A DNA stretch of 64,000 nt. It comes from Gymnorhina tibicen. Lineage: Eukaryota > Chordata > Aves > Passeriformes > Artamidae. The DNA is taken from the NCBI GenBank assembly GCA_013399875.1, contig VXAZ01003263.1, forward strand, positions 930,001 through 994,000, read 5' to 3'. This document shows, piece after piece, positions 36,680 through 48,418 of this stretch (its first letter is position 1; the number at the start of each line of letters is the position of its first letter). A model generated the notes under the pieces. The model was given only the letters and a program-made list of their open reading frames with translations. It was not told where the DNA came from and made no database searches. A program made the translations under genes and the position numbers.

Positions 36680-39600
36680 AAGGCTATCAAGGCAGGCACT
36701 TTTTTCAGGCCATGCTTGGCTAAAAGGAGCTGCAGAGACCTATAATAAAGACTTGCGTTTTTTCCAATTAAAATGAAAAAAAAAAAAATCCCCAACTATA
36801 AAGTGACGGTAGATTAAAAGGTAGAAGAGTGAATCACTACTCTGGCCATTGCAATAATTTTAGCCTTTGTGTAACAGAAGACCCCAAAGTGACCACATAT
36901 AAAAGAAATCACCTTTTTTTTAAGAGTCATGTTTTTTCAGTTTCGTAACTCATGACGCTGTGTGGTGATCAGCAGCAGTGCCACAGCCCTGCAGCTCCAA
37001 ATGAGGGGAGCCAGAGCAGAGGTTTCTTACCCTCATTAAAATGGAAACCCTAACCGGAAACAATCAAAGTCAAGGGTCAGCAGGGTTGGCCTACTGGGGA
37101 GATAATGGGATCATAAGGCAAAATATTTTGTATTTTACAAGATGACATCCATTGTTATTTTTCTAGTGCTTCATCATCTTGTATTGTATTGGTAACTGTT
37201 TCTGTGTTTTCCCCCCACCCCATGTTTTCCGTTCTCTAAATAAAAGTAAGTTCTCTTGAAAAAGTGAATAATTAAAAAATAAATAATTGCTTCTACTTCT
37301 ACATTACTTTAGTTAAATAATTCTTCCCACCAAAAAAAAAAGAGCCTAAAATACAGATTAACTATTTACTCCTGTTATCGACTGTAAAAAAAGAGTATCT
37401 GCTAATTAAGTTTTTAAGACAAATTCATATGCAAACTTTCGATGCAATAGGGAAAACTGAACTGGTGTTTTAGCTTGAATAGATACCCCCACACTACTGG
37501 GACAGAGGGGCTCTATGCCATTCTCATGTTGCAGTACGTAGATATTCTATACGTGGAAATGTGACATGGTAGGCCCTTGCTCTGTCATGCTTACAAATAT
37601 GTTAAATCCTTAGCTTTCCTATTATGAGGTGTCCTGCCAAACTATTCATGGTGGGAAAGTAAAGGCTATTAGTGCATTATTATTGCTATTTAGCACTTCT
37701 GTAGCAGCAGGCTTTGACTTCTATTTTGTGAGAATCTTTACAGTATTTGATATTCTTCAGGTGAATGTTCTGATGGAGCCACTCATGTGAGTAACTGCTT
37801 CACAGCATCAGAAAACGTTTTCTCATTTAGCCACTTGTTAATACCAAGAGTTTCAGTTTTAGAAGGAAATTCTGATTGACTAAAATATTTTCAGGAATCG
37901 AGACCATGACTGGTTTTTTTTTCTTCATATATTACTTTATTGATATCTTTGGACTAGACTGAAAGCTTTTGCTTAATTCATGACCACTTGTGCAAGTAGA
38001 CCTCTTGAGTAAAATGATATTATCAGAAATAAAAAAGTAAAGTGGAAGACCTTGTTTCAAAGTTTCTGGAAGACAAAACTGTGAAAAATTTTTGATTTCA
38101 CAAAGCAAGCATGTTCTGATCCTTTTTCTATCCTATTTCTCGCTATAGTTTGATTTGTGTGGCCTGTAATACCTGCACTTTCTAGTGATAATTTTTCATC
38201 CACCATTTTGAGATGTGAAGATCTAGATTCCTCAGGCTTTAGCAGGAATTCAATCTAATCTGATAACTTCTGATAAGAATTTTGATACTGTTACACTGCT
38301 GCAGAGGTTGCAAAGAGGGATGCACTATTCATAGTTCCTTCCCTGTGCCATTATACAATCAATGCACGTCTACTGCTCAGGGACACTGAGCATTAGGTAA
38401 GCATCACACCAAATGTGTTTTTGCTTTTTTGTATAAGGTCATAAGAACAGATTTGGTGATTCTTCCAAAAATCTACATAAGTTAGGAGTAACACTTCTAT
38501 GTACTTTATGGGAGATATTCTTTAGTAAGTGGAACACGTACTTGTTATTACTTAAGGTAAAATAAATCAGAAACTTTGATGTATGTAATCTACACCCCTC
38601 TGATCTATTTAGAGGGCTGACACAAAGGGCTGAGCTAGCAGTATGGGTCCCTTACGATCCTCAGATGGAACAGAGATTTTTTTATGTTGCTCTAATTCAC
38701 TCTTAGAGACAGTTTGGCCTCCTGCCAGTCTGGAATAGAAAGAAGAGAGGGGTGATCATCTCTTTTCTTGTCTTTCCTCATCCATGCAGTGTTGCATGGC
38801 CCCAGCTGTGCTGAATTAATGTCTGGGACAGTTTAACATTTCAAAGCTTTTTTTCTCCTCCCATGAAAGATTTTAGAAGAGAAAGTAGTTCTACCTAGGA
38901 GCTGGCTGCAAGAGAGTGAAACACCTAGAGAGTGAACAGGATCAGTTCTGCAGAGAAGCCAGACTTAGCAGGAGGTTGTGCTGTGGATGTGAGCAATGTT
39001 AACTATGCATCATCACCCCTAGCTGCTCAGGTTTTCTGGAGGTGTATGAATCCTGAGCATTGTGATAGTGCTGTCAGATGTCTCCCCTGGTCCTGTGAGG
39101 ATTATCTTACCCTCTGAGGCCAGCAGCAGGAGCAGCCCTGCTCGCACACTTCTCAGAGTGGCTAAAGTGAGGTGGGAACCAGGAGTCTATCCTTGGGAAG
39201 GCCTAATCTTCCTGAAGAATTCTTGTTAATACTGGTCTTTGGTCCCCAGTGGGGACTTTGTCAGGACAAGCCCCAGGGAGAGCCCAGTCCCTCTCACGAG
39301 GAGTGTGCATAAAGACACAGACATGTCTGTGGGCAGGTGGACAGGATGAAACAGGAATGTAAGGCCCAAGTGTCTGCATTGCACCAACATCAGCATCCAG
39401 GTGCCTGCTGGGGCTGGGGATGTCTAGCCCCAGGCTGGTCCTGCAGGCTGCCTGACAGGAGCACCTTGGACATGCTCTCAAGGTGCAGTGGTTGGCTTAG
39501 TTTCACCCAAAGGGAAAGCAGTTCTCATGCTCAGAAACCTCTCTGGTCTGCGTCCCAAAGCTCAGCACGGAGAGAGTCAGGAGATTAGTTTCAGAAGTGC

Positions 39601-42600
39601 ACTCCTGATTTAGACTGAGAGTGGTGTAGATGCAGTCTGTGACAGTTCCCTGTTTATATTGACATTGCATTGTATAATATTTTACACTTTAAAAGGTCCC
39701 ACTTAATTCACTGGGATTACTCAGGATTTAAAGCATGATTCACTGTTGAAAAATGTAAGACATATGGATTGCTTCCCTTGCCAAATGCAAAATTTTTGGT
39801 TCAAGAATTCTAAAATAGTTTTTCTTTACACAATCTCTATGGCTACTGAAGCACACAAGGTACTCTGTATCATTTCTAGAAGCAAGCTGCCATTTTTGGG
39901 GAAGAATGAATAGAGGGGAGAAGGATTCTGAAGAAACTCATATATGTGATGCTAATGCTGTAAGAAAATTAACCTCATGTGGTGCCATGGCCAAAAGAAC
40001 TGCTGTAATACTGGGTACATAGAAACGGATGTGTCAGGAAGGAGAACAGAGGCTGAATGATCTCTGCTTGGCACTGGTGGTGTGATGTCTGCTAAAGTAG
40101 TCCCATTCAATTATCTGCACTTCCAGAAAGATGATGGAGGAACTACAGAGAAGAGTACTGATAATGACAAAAGGATTGGGAAAAGGCTTATTTTTAAGAC
40201 AGTGATCCATTTAACTTATCAATGAAGTAACTCAACCCTCTGGAAGAATGAACATGAGGGAAAAGAGCTATCAGAGGACTCCTCAATCTATCACACAAAC
40301 ATAGGGAGATCTACAGCTTGACGTTATGGGCAAGTTGCAGGTTTTTAAGGAAATTAACCAGTGAAGCAGCTGGTGGGGATGTCCTTTGACTGGAATCTTA
40401 AACCAAGCATGACTACTGAGCCTCAAAAGGCAGCAAGAAGTCCTAAGGCCCATGTTGTGACATGATATGCTTAGAACAAACTATGACAACAGTGCTTTCT
40501 AGCAAACCTTCAAGCACAGACCTCTGAGAAGCCAAAGTGTGATTGGCTAAATATTTATGTATTGGTTATTTGATACAAATTTTCATGAAACTTGTTGTTA
40601 ATACCCTGACAACAAAGGTTTTACTTTGCCTTCCCAATTTGCACCTGCGTTATTTCTGCAGGTGTGTGTGAAGTGGACTGTGTATCTATTTTTATCTATT
40701 TTCTTATTTAAGGAATAGCTTTGTACAAAACAAAGTTTTGTGAAGTTTTAGGATTAGGGTATTTTTTCATATTCCAAAAGTTTTCCCTAGAGCCTTATTC
40801 AAGAAGTAGAGGAAACCAAGAATAATCTCCAAACACTTTGCTCTAGCAGTAAACCAAACTATTACACAGGTAATGAATCAGGCCTGCCTTTCAGTCCTAA
40901 TTTCTGTATGGCTGTAGTTACCTGATACAGTTTAGAGCCTTTCTTCATAGGGTCCAGTGCTCTACATGGACACAAATAAAAATGCACTAGAGGGAGAAGA
41001 AACTCGGTTCATTTTTGATTACTAAATTAAAAATACAGTACCAGGAAAAGTTTAAAAGACAGTATTATGGTATTCAAAATGAAATAAAAATGAATATTTA
41101 AAGATTGAAAATATACTTCTTAATTCCATGCTTTGGCCAGATGTATTTAAAAACTGGGTATTTAAACTAAGACATTCAGGTACAAAATCAGTTTTCAGTC
41201 TCTGTCTTGTTCCTCTTGAAACCAAAAGTGGGTTTGCCACTACTTTCTTGGGAATATAATAAGACCCTTAATTTTCAATACCTTATAACTACTGGAAAAA
41301 CACTGTATGCAGTAGGGATGAATGCACCCCTAATGAGTAGTATATATATTTTTTTTTTACTGTTGCAGTTCCTAAGTAACACAGAAAGTGATTTGAAAGA
41401 CTAAGGAGCAAGGGAGAAACAGGTTCAATAAATCAGTACAAACCTTCATTACTACCAAAACTATTCCTTCATTCTTTACCGGGACAACTCTCCTTACACT
41501 CAAAACAACTATTCCAACTTCATCTGTCAGTGCTGCTAAGTGAGAACTTCCTTCCTTCCTTCCTTCCTTCCTTCCTTCCTTCCTTCCTTCCTTCCTTCCT
41601 TCCCTCCCTCCTTCCCTCCCTCCCTCCCTCCCCTAAATCACATCACACAGATGCCACGGTTCCTTCTTTTATTTGAATCCTACAGTGCTAATTTTTTTTC
41701 TCACTGATTTCAGCGTTTCCTTTAATGTTTATATTAGAAACACAAGTTAGGGGAGATAATAGGAAAGAAGTAGTTCGTGTGTGCCTCTCGGCCATCTATG
41801 TCCCTTGAATATCTTCCTAATGTCACTAAGTTTAACTACACATTTTGAGACTTCCAAAATCAGGTTTGACAGCTTGGGCTTCAAACTATAGCTTCCTCTT
41901 CATTGCGTCATGGTAAATTTGTGACTGGCAGTATTTCACAGGCTTCAGTGGCTTATGATTTTTCTGTGTAATTGGCTCTGTGTAGGCTGCTGGCTTTTTT
42001 TGTTTCTTTTTTCTTGATTAATATTAAAAGAACATAACTGAGTACATTGCTTTGTATTTTCTGCACGAGGATATTTTGTTCTTTTATTTTCAAGACTCCA
42101 AATATTTCATTTTAGTTAAATTAAAATTTTGTAATGAAGGATGCAAAACTGTGAGTCAACTTGCAATATTTTGAATCATTTACATAAAATTCCTCATTTT
42201 AAAATATTTCTTTACTTACCCTTAGAATAGAATTAGCATGTCATCCCTAAGCTTTTACTTGTTTTGGGGTGGTTTTTAAATTTTTTTTTTTAAGACTGCT
42301 AACCATCTAATGCTATCTAACTTATCTAAAATAAATCTCTAACTCTGTCAACCATGAAAGACTGGAGAAAATGTGACTGAGATATGCAAGGTGAGCCCAG
42401 AATTTTCATAAGTATAAAAGAAGTGGAACTGAAAGTACACTTGGGTTTATAGTTATTAAATTTACTATGTTTCTTTGGGGTTTTTTTTAAGAAAAACTTT
42501 GAATTGAATATAAACTTATATACATTATCAAAAATTAAATGCTTTTGAAAGAAAGGTTATGTGGAAAACCAGTATTTGTATAAGAGTTCCATTGTAATGC

Positions 42601-43994
42601 TAATTGCAATGTTTTCCATGTCCCTAATGTTAACAAATTTAGATCAATCCCTCTGTGGTAAGAGTAGGAGCAGTGTCTTTACGTACTTACCATGGCATAT
42701 TTGTACGTTTGTTCACTTGTTTCCCTATTAGAACACAAAGGGACAGGATACTGAAATTACCCTGAAGCAAAAATACTTGAACCAATATGCAAAGGATTTT
42801 TGCAACACAGGGATCTCATCAGGTTAGAAAGATACCACCTAAGATGGCATCTAATTTCAGCACTAAGTGTTCACAGAATCAGCTTCAAGATTAGGTGAGA
42901 GACCCTGTAATATTTCAAGCTGATTGCTCTGTAACTGTCCAGATAGAGAAAACACTGGCTTAGGGCTTTTAAAAAGTCTTTTAGACTCTCAGTTCTACAA
43001 ATTCTACTCCCTCCAGATGAACTTGGACTTAATTGGGAGTAAGAGCAGCTGCAAGATTTTCAGATATCACAGAATTTCCGTAACACTCTATGTTTGCACT
43101 CATCAGTGTTTATGTTTACTTTTGTAAGAGTAATGAGTTGTCCAGCTAGAAAGATTTATCTGCAAGCCAAAGCCATGTGAGCATTTGCAACTGGAGTGTG
43201 GTCGCTGAAAAGAATATAATTACTTTTTATCTCTTTCATTTGTCCAGTGCCAGGAGAAGATAACCAGCTCGTGTTCTGTAAGGATGAGCTTCCATGGAAG
43301 CTTCCTGATGGCTTGCAAAGGCACCAATTGCCTGAATCTTTCTGGTGGGGTGATTAACTTTGGTGTTATCTTCTCTTACTAAGTCTACAAATTGCTGTAA
43401 ACCAACAAAGCCGTGATCAGATTTATCAGCCAAAACAAACCCATGAAATTACTTACTTTTCAGTAGTGTTTGAGGGCTCACAACCATAACTGCATCTTTT
43501 TGTTATGTATTTACACAAGCCAAGAAACACACAGACACAATATACAAACATGCTTCATGTTAAGCCACATGCCTTGGACCTCACATGTTAGCCTTTACCC
43601 TCACAAAGATCCTACTGAATTCATGAAGACCAAGGTGCCAATAGTCCTTTATTGCATCCTGTCAATTCAAAGAGAACAGATTTGTTGTTCCAGATGCATT
43701 GCAAGATGTCTTTGTTTAGTGCTATACTACAATCCTTATTAACACCCATCCAGTTGTGGCCATGTACTCTTTACTTCTCAGTAGTAATCAGAACTCAAAG
43801 CTTGGGATTAATCTGTGTTCAGTCCCTGACCTACCAAATCTAGGAACAGAGCAACAATGATTTCTTGGTGCTTTTCCTTCATTTTGAGAGTAGCAAATGA
43901 GCTTTATCTTGAGGTTTCTGTTTTTTCTTGGAAGACATTGTAGTGACAGCATTGTAGAGAAGCAATTTCCTCTTCTTATTTCTAAAATAAAGAC
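36680..43994. other. AT-rich, no gene recognised
   Basis: 7.3 kb of mostly unique sequence with the CTTC tract. Some donor-like and acceptor-like sites occur (for example a donor at 38395/38396 after a ctgctgcag acceptor), but the intervals have stops or are very short. Confidence 0.7.
41547..41633. repeat. CTTC / CCCT microsatellite, polypyrimidine tract
   Basis: About 14 units of CTTC on the plus strand pass into interrupted CCCT units, giving 86 bases with no purine. Long mirror-symmetric polypyrimidine tracts can adopt triplex (H-DNA) structure and are usually length-polymorphic. Confidence 0.97.
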
Positions 43995-44273
43995 AGCTAG
44001 CAACAGGACAAGAGGAAACGGCCTTAAGCAGTGACAGGGGATTTTCAGGCTGGATATCAGGAAGAATTTCTTCACAGAAAGGGTTGTTAATCATTGGACT
44101 GGGCTGCCCAGGGAAGTAGTGGAGTCACCATCCGTGGAGGTGTTCAAGAAAGGACTGGACGTGGCACTCAGTGCCATGGTCCGGCTGACAAGGTGGTGTT
44201 CAGTCAAAGGTTGGACTTGATGACCTTGGAGGCCTTTTCCCACCTTTCAATTCTAGTGGTTCTATGATTCTAA
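43995..44273 (+). mobile_element. CR1 LINE fragment, 3' end
   Basis: Plus-oriented copy with the sequence ctagcaacaggacaagagga, the ORF2 end (gggctgcccagggaagtagt), the 3' untranslated region (ggttggacttgatgacctt) and tail (gtggttctatgattcta). About 280 bases, 5'-truncated, typical of the main avian CR1 subfamilies. Confidence 0.95.
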
Positions 44274-46020
44274 AACTAAACCCCTCACACTGTCATCAGC
44301 TTACATTACTAAAACAAAACAACAAAAACTCAGCCAAACCCAAAACACCTTGAAATGTAGCCACACACTCAATCTGTACTTTAGCATCACTGACTACATC
44401 ATTTTGTTTCTGAACCTGGAGAAGACTGTGGAGGGCTGGTGTACACGTGTGTGCTGACACATTTGCCTGAGAGAAAGATGTGCTTCCTCAAGGATCCTGT
44501 CATGGAGGATCAAGCAGTAGAACAAATCCTGCTGCTGGGTAGGTGTGCTGGAGTAAGCCAGGGCAAGTCTCCTGGGTTGCTGTCATGGAACACTGTGTCC
44601 CCAGGCTGCACCCCTGCCCTGCTCTGCAGGTCAGCGTGAGGTCACCCATGGAAGTGTTTGTGACCAGCCATCGAGGGCCTGAGCTCATGCAGCAACACAA
44701 CACCCCTCTCAGATAAAGTGCTATCCTACTCACCCCTCAAAGGTATGCCCACGCAAAGGTAAACAAGGGCCTTGCCTAGAACTAACTAGAACGGTGAACT
44801 GGAATGGTTACAGGTTTAATTTCCTTATTAAGTATCATTTAAAATTAAACTTTCATGGTGTAGAGGTAGTTGTAGCAGTATGCCTTCTCTTAAACAAGGG
44901 ATAAAATAAACTGAGTTTGGGTTAGGTATGAGAATTTATGATGGTGTAAAATAGGTTAAAACATCACATTCCTAATGAATGTAATTAAAGCAATGTATTT
45001 TTCCCAAGGTGGATCAATCTGAAGTGACTTCTGAGAGACAGCAAAGAGAAAAGGTACCCAAACAGTGTCCCAGGCACTCCCCTTCCTTTTCCTCTGCATC
45101 AGAAATACTTCAAATTGTATGAAGCATTTCCAGAAGAAGTGCAGTGCAGCAGAGGCCTGCTACAGCCAATGTAGCTGTCTCCATTTACAACAGCCAAGGG
45201 GCTTGTCCCTGTTTTCTTTCTGCAGAAGAACATGCAAAGCAAATTTCAGGTCTTTATTATGAAGTTGGATAGGTTTCAGGCTTGATGTTCTGCCTGGGGA
45301 TGGTCCCAGAGTGCAAAAGAGTGACTGAGAGAGAAAAGGGCATCTTGTAGGTGATACTTAAATTGCTTTTTCACACTCTAAACTGAATTTTGAACTTTTT
45401 TATTTTGCACTGAATGTAAGCATTTCATTTGCATGATTGTATTGCTCATAAATGGGTTGCTAATACTGAGCAATGCTGTCAAGAAGAGTCCCTTAAAATG
45501 CTTATAATCATTTCTACAATTAGTACCCCTTTAAAGAGAGTATTTACATGATCCATCAACAGATCAGTTAAGTACTTTCAGTACACTTTACTTGCATTTG
45601 GCAGAACAATTTCCTTGCAGAAGTACACCAATGAGTGGGAGATACTGTAGCTAACAAAGTAAAGTAGAAAGAAATGTTTGGGGATTTTTTTTTCCCCCTA
45701 GGGTTTATAAAGAAAAAAAAAATCTTCAATTCGGTCAGAAAGACCTCACTTGCCTACCTCACACAAGCTGCCTTTCTGTTTTAAACCACAAGCCTTTCCA
45801 GCTGGGAAAGAGTGTGAGCTCAAAAAAGAAAACAATAAGTCCAGTGGGTTCAAAATTCTGTGTATAGGCATTCCTCCAGTTTCTGAAATTTTGGGGTTGA
45901 GTTCTGGCTTTATTAAACTCATGGTCAAATTACCACAGGCAGGAATACAATTTTAATCTTAAAGGTGTTTTGTTCTAATTAATGAAAGTTGGCATATTAC
46001 AGAGTGTATGAGATTTCGCT

Positions 46021-46036
46021 ACACACACACACACAC
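46021..46036. repeat. (AC)8 microsatellite
   Basis: Eight AC units followed by an imperfect CA-rich continuation to about 46047. Confidence 0.95.
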
Positions 46037-46880
46037 AAAACACACAATAAACAAATACAATGAAATGAACTTACCCAAGTAAAACTAGAGCTGCACAAGT
46101 GTATATCTTAAGAAAAGGAGTACTTTTCTTTCCTAAAATGGTGGACAAAATCACAGTAAAAGTAAAATGTGACATGGGCAAACTTTGCCAATGAGGTCTT
46201 TAAAATCACTGCTACTTACATTTTTTGTTTGCATTTATGTTTTAGGATTTATCTTTCTTTCCCTCTCTGTTTAGGAACCTGCAAGCCTACTAGAGCCAAA
46301 AATGTTTTATTTCCTTTGTGAGAAGGATGTATAGCTGCTGAATAATTTATATAGTATTCATAAGATAATTCATAAATGTTGGTGCTTCTCCCCTCCCCCA
46401 GATCTGAATGCTTCCCAGATTAATAATTCCTTCATCCTTCTGATCCAGCTGAACTAAGGAGAGGGTATTGTCTTACAGAGGAAGTGTAAAATAATATTTT
46501 CCTGACCATTGTTAGAGCATGATCTTGATCAGGACGTTTTGATGGTGAATCACTCAGATGAAAGCAGGGTATGTGTGGTGAGTCTGTAGGCAGTCACTGT
46601 GGAAGCAGACGGCATGAGAAACATTTGGGAACGAGTTACAGAAGCATAGACTCAGATCACTCATGTGGATGGAATCTTTTAGTCCTCAGCAAAGATGATT
46701 TGGATTTTAGTGGCAATTCCTATTTCCCTGCATGTGGAACAGGGAAGGAAATTGAGCTGCTGTGGGATGAAGTGGGTAGGAATGGAGTGATGATCAGTGT
46801 GCCGGCAGGCAGCTTCTGTCCCAGGGCTGGAGGAAGCACCTGCAGCAGAAGCCATGGACAGGAAAGAGTGGATGGGATGG

Positions 46881-47113
46881 GAGCAGATCCACAGGTGCAT
46901 ACCAGGGACTGGAGCCCACCCTGTTCAAGGAGAGGATGGGGGCACAGCACTGGTTTAGCCCGGAGAAGGGGAGACCCTGTGGCTCCCTGCAAATACCTGG
47001 TGGGAGAGGAGGGAGGAAGCATTGTTCCAGCTTTGCGCCTGGCCCCATTCTGCGCAAGGGCTGGGACAGATGATCCCCTTTCCACCCAAACTGGTAGGAT
47101 TCCATGATTCCAA
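46881..47113 (+). mobile_element. Degenerate CR1 fragment, probably internally deleted
   Basis: The segment around gttcaaggagaggatggggg and tttagcccggagaagggg resembles the CR1 ORF2 region, followed by a stretch like aaatacctggtgggag, then after an apparent deletion a tail-like end (cccaaactggtaggattcca). Similarity is weaker than in the other copies and the boundaries are approximate. A longer open frame crosses the area but is not a host gene. Confidence 0.55.
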
Positions 47114-47942
47114 GCTCACAGGCTGACTCTTCTGGAGCACTGAAACAGGGCAAGAGCAGCACCTCTATTCCAACAGGATATCCTCAAGAGCCTAATTTCT
47201 GAGACTCTTATGTGACGGGAAAATGTTTTACTTTGCCTTAAGAGTCTGCTGGAAGGCAAAACCATCCTACACATGCCATAGGGGAAGGCAAGAGTTCACC
47301 ACTTCCAACAACAATAAAAAAGGAGAATGTTTCTTTAGAAATCTGAGCATGATTTTAATGGCCTAATATTAATCAGCCAGGATTGAAAATGATGGTCAAA
47401 TTATAAATAGAGCTGAAAGGCACGGCATACAAAAATACAGTTGTATTTGTATTATAAATTTTGTATAAATAGAAAGAAAAATAACCCCTGAAATTTTTCA
47501 GGCTCAAATTCCGGCTGCTCTGTTAACATGAAACCTGTTCTTTCCCTTCTTGTTTTTCATTCCTGAGCCTATGAAACCTTGGTTGTGTTGCGGTGTGCCA
47601 TGGCCAGTGCCATGGCTGACAAAATCAAGAGGATCAAAGGCGCCAGTGGTTTGATGCCCACACGGCCCAAGTACCCTAAGGTTAGGGTGAGTTCCCACAA
47701 GGCTGTGTGGGACATGCAAATTGAGGGCCCATAAATGGCCACCACCATCTCCTCCCCTTTCCCCCTATATTTGGTTCCCCTACCGGAAAGTTCTATGTCC
47801 TTCGGTTCCCCATTGTCCCGTGTTAATTCTCCCCGCCTACCCCAGTTGTCACTGGCTATGTACCCTTTTCCCCGCCTGTGTTACACCCCCTTGCTACCCT
47901 GTTATTGGTTGTTGTGTGCTTTCCCCGCCCATTCTGTAAGGG

Positions 47943-47950
47943 CATAAAAT
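47943..47950 (+). promoter_or_regulatory. TATA-like box of the LTR
   Basis: Cataaaat, preceded 35 bases upstream by an inverted CCAAT box and 20 bases upstream by a CCCCGCCC motif, and followed 63 bases later by aataaa. The spacing fits an LTR promoter. Confidence 0.5.
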
Positions 47951-48012
47951 GTCAGAACCCCTTTGTTGCTTCTTTGTGTCCTCGCTTTGTTTGTTCTTGA
48001 GCCTTGTCTCCC

Positions 48013-48018
48013 AATAAA
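48013..48018 (+). terminator. LTR polyadenylation signal
   Basis: AATAAA in the context ctcccaataaaccctctcc, which resembles the R-region poly(A) signal of class I retroviral LTRs. A C/T-rich stretch follows. Confidence 0.5.
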
Positions 48019-48351
48019 CCCTCTCCTGCTTCCACAAAGAAGCCCCTCCACCTCATCCTTCCTTCTCTGTGTGCCTTCACCGTCGGTGGGCTAGGCGAAC
48101 CTGAGCTGAGGCTTTGCCAACCCTCCTGCACAGCGTACTGCCTCCATCTCCCTCTGCGGTGCGGGCGAGAGCCCGGTGCTGGGTGGTCGCAGGCTAGCTG
48201 GAGCACAGCACCACGGCAGGGTTGGGTCCACCCACCTCTCCCAGGGCCAGCTTCTCCCTCTCCTTCCGTTGCAGCCCTAGAACTGCTCTCTTGCTTTGCA
48301 GGAGAGAGCTCAAGAACAGGTTCAATGTTTCTAACTGCAATCTGTCTCTTC

Positions 48352-48418
48352 CCATGCTAAAATCTAGTGTGAGATCATTAACAACTGGTTCCTGTGGAAC
48401 CAGTTGGGTCTAGCATGG
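48352..48418. repeat. Nested inverted repeat (hairpin)
   Basis: An inner stem of 11 perfect base pairs with a 3-base loop (caactggttcc / tgt / ggaaccagttg, 48382-48406) lies inside an outer 8-base inverted pair (ccatgcta 48352-48359 with tagcatgg 48411-48418). It lies about 150 bases beyond the estimated LTR end. Confidence 0.85.

Larger units (their letters stand above)
44274..47519. other. Unique sequence with an AC repeat and a degenerate CR1
   Basis: Nothing recognised outside the AC repeat at 46021 and the CR1-like fragment at 46881-47113. The 178-codon frame crossing 46571-47107 has no domain and overlaps the repeat. Confidence 0.65.
47520..48200 (+). mobile_element. Probable solo LTR of an endogenous retrovirus
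   Basis: The block has LTR architecture in plus orientation: a pyrimidine-rich upstream part, three CCCCGCC-type motifs (about 47831, 47870 and 47924), an inverted CCAAT box (47904-47908), a TATA-like cataaaat (47943-47950) and a polyadenylation signal aataaa (48013-48018) about 65 bases downstream, embedded in ctcccaataaaccctctcct. This order matches U3-R-U5 of gammaretrovirus-like (class I) LTRs. The start near tgttaacatg (47521) and the end near 48200 are estimates. No target-site duplication, primer-binding site or retroviral coding sequence was seen, so it is most likely a solo LTR. Confidence 0.6.

Noticed and set aside
38304..38395. Possible plus-strand exon between a ctgctgcag acceptor and a TTAG|GTAAGC donor
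   Set aside because: All three frames contain a stop, and the pyrimidine tract is weak.
41547..41633. Regularly spaced repeat that might suggest a CRISPR array
   Set aside because: It is a simple 4-base microsatellite without spacers, in eukaryotic DNA.
46571..47107. 178-codon plus-strand open frame
   Set aside because: It overlaps a CR1-like fragment, has no recognisable domain and is matched by overlapping frames on the other strand.
48004..48360. 118-codon plus-strand frame
   Set aside because: It starts inside the probable LTR just before its poly(A) signal and shows no retroviral or host domain.
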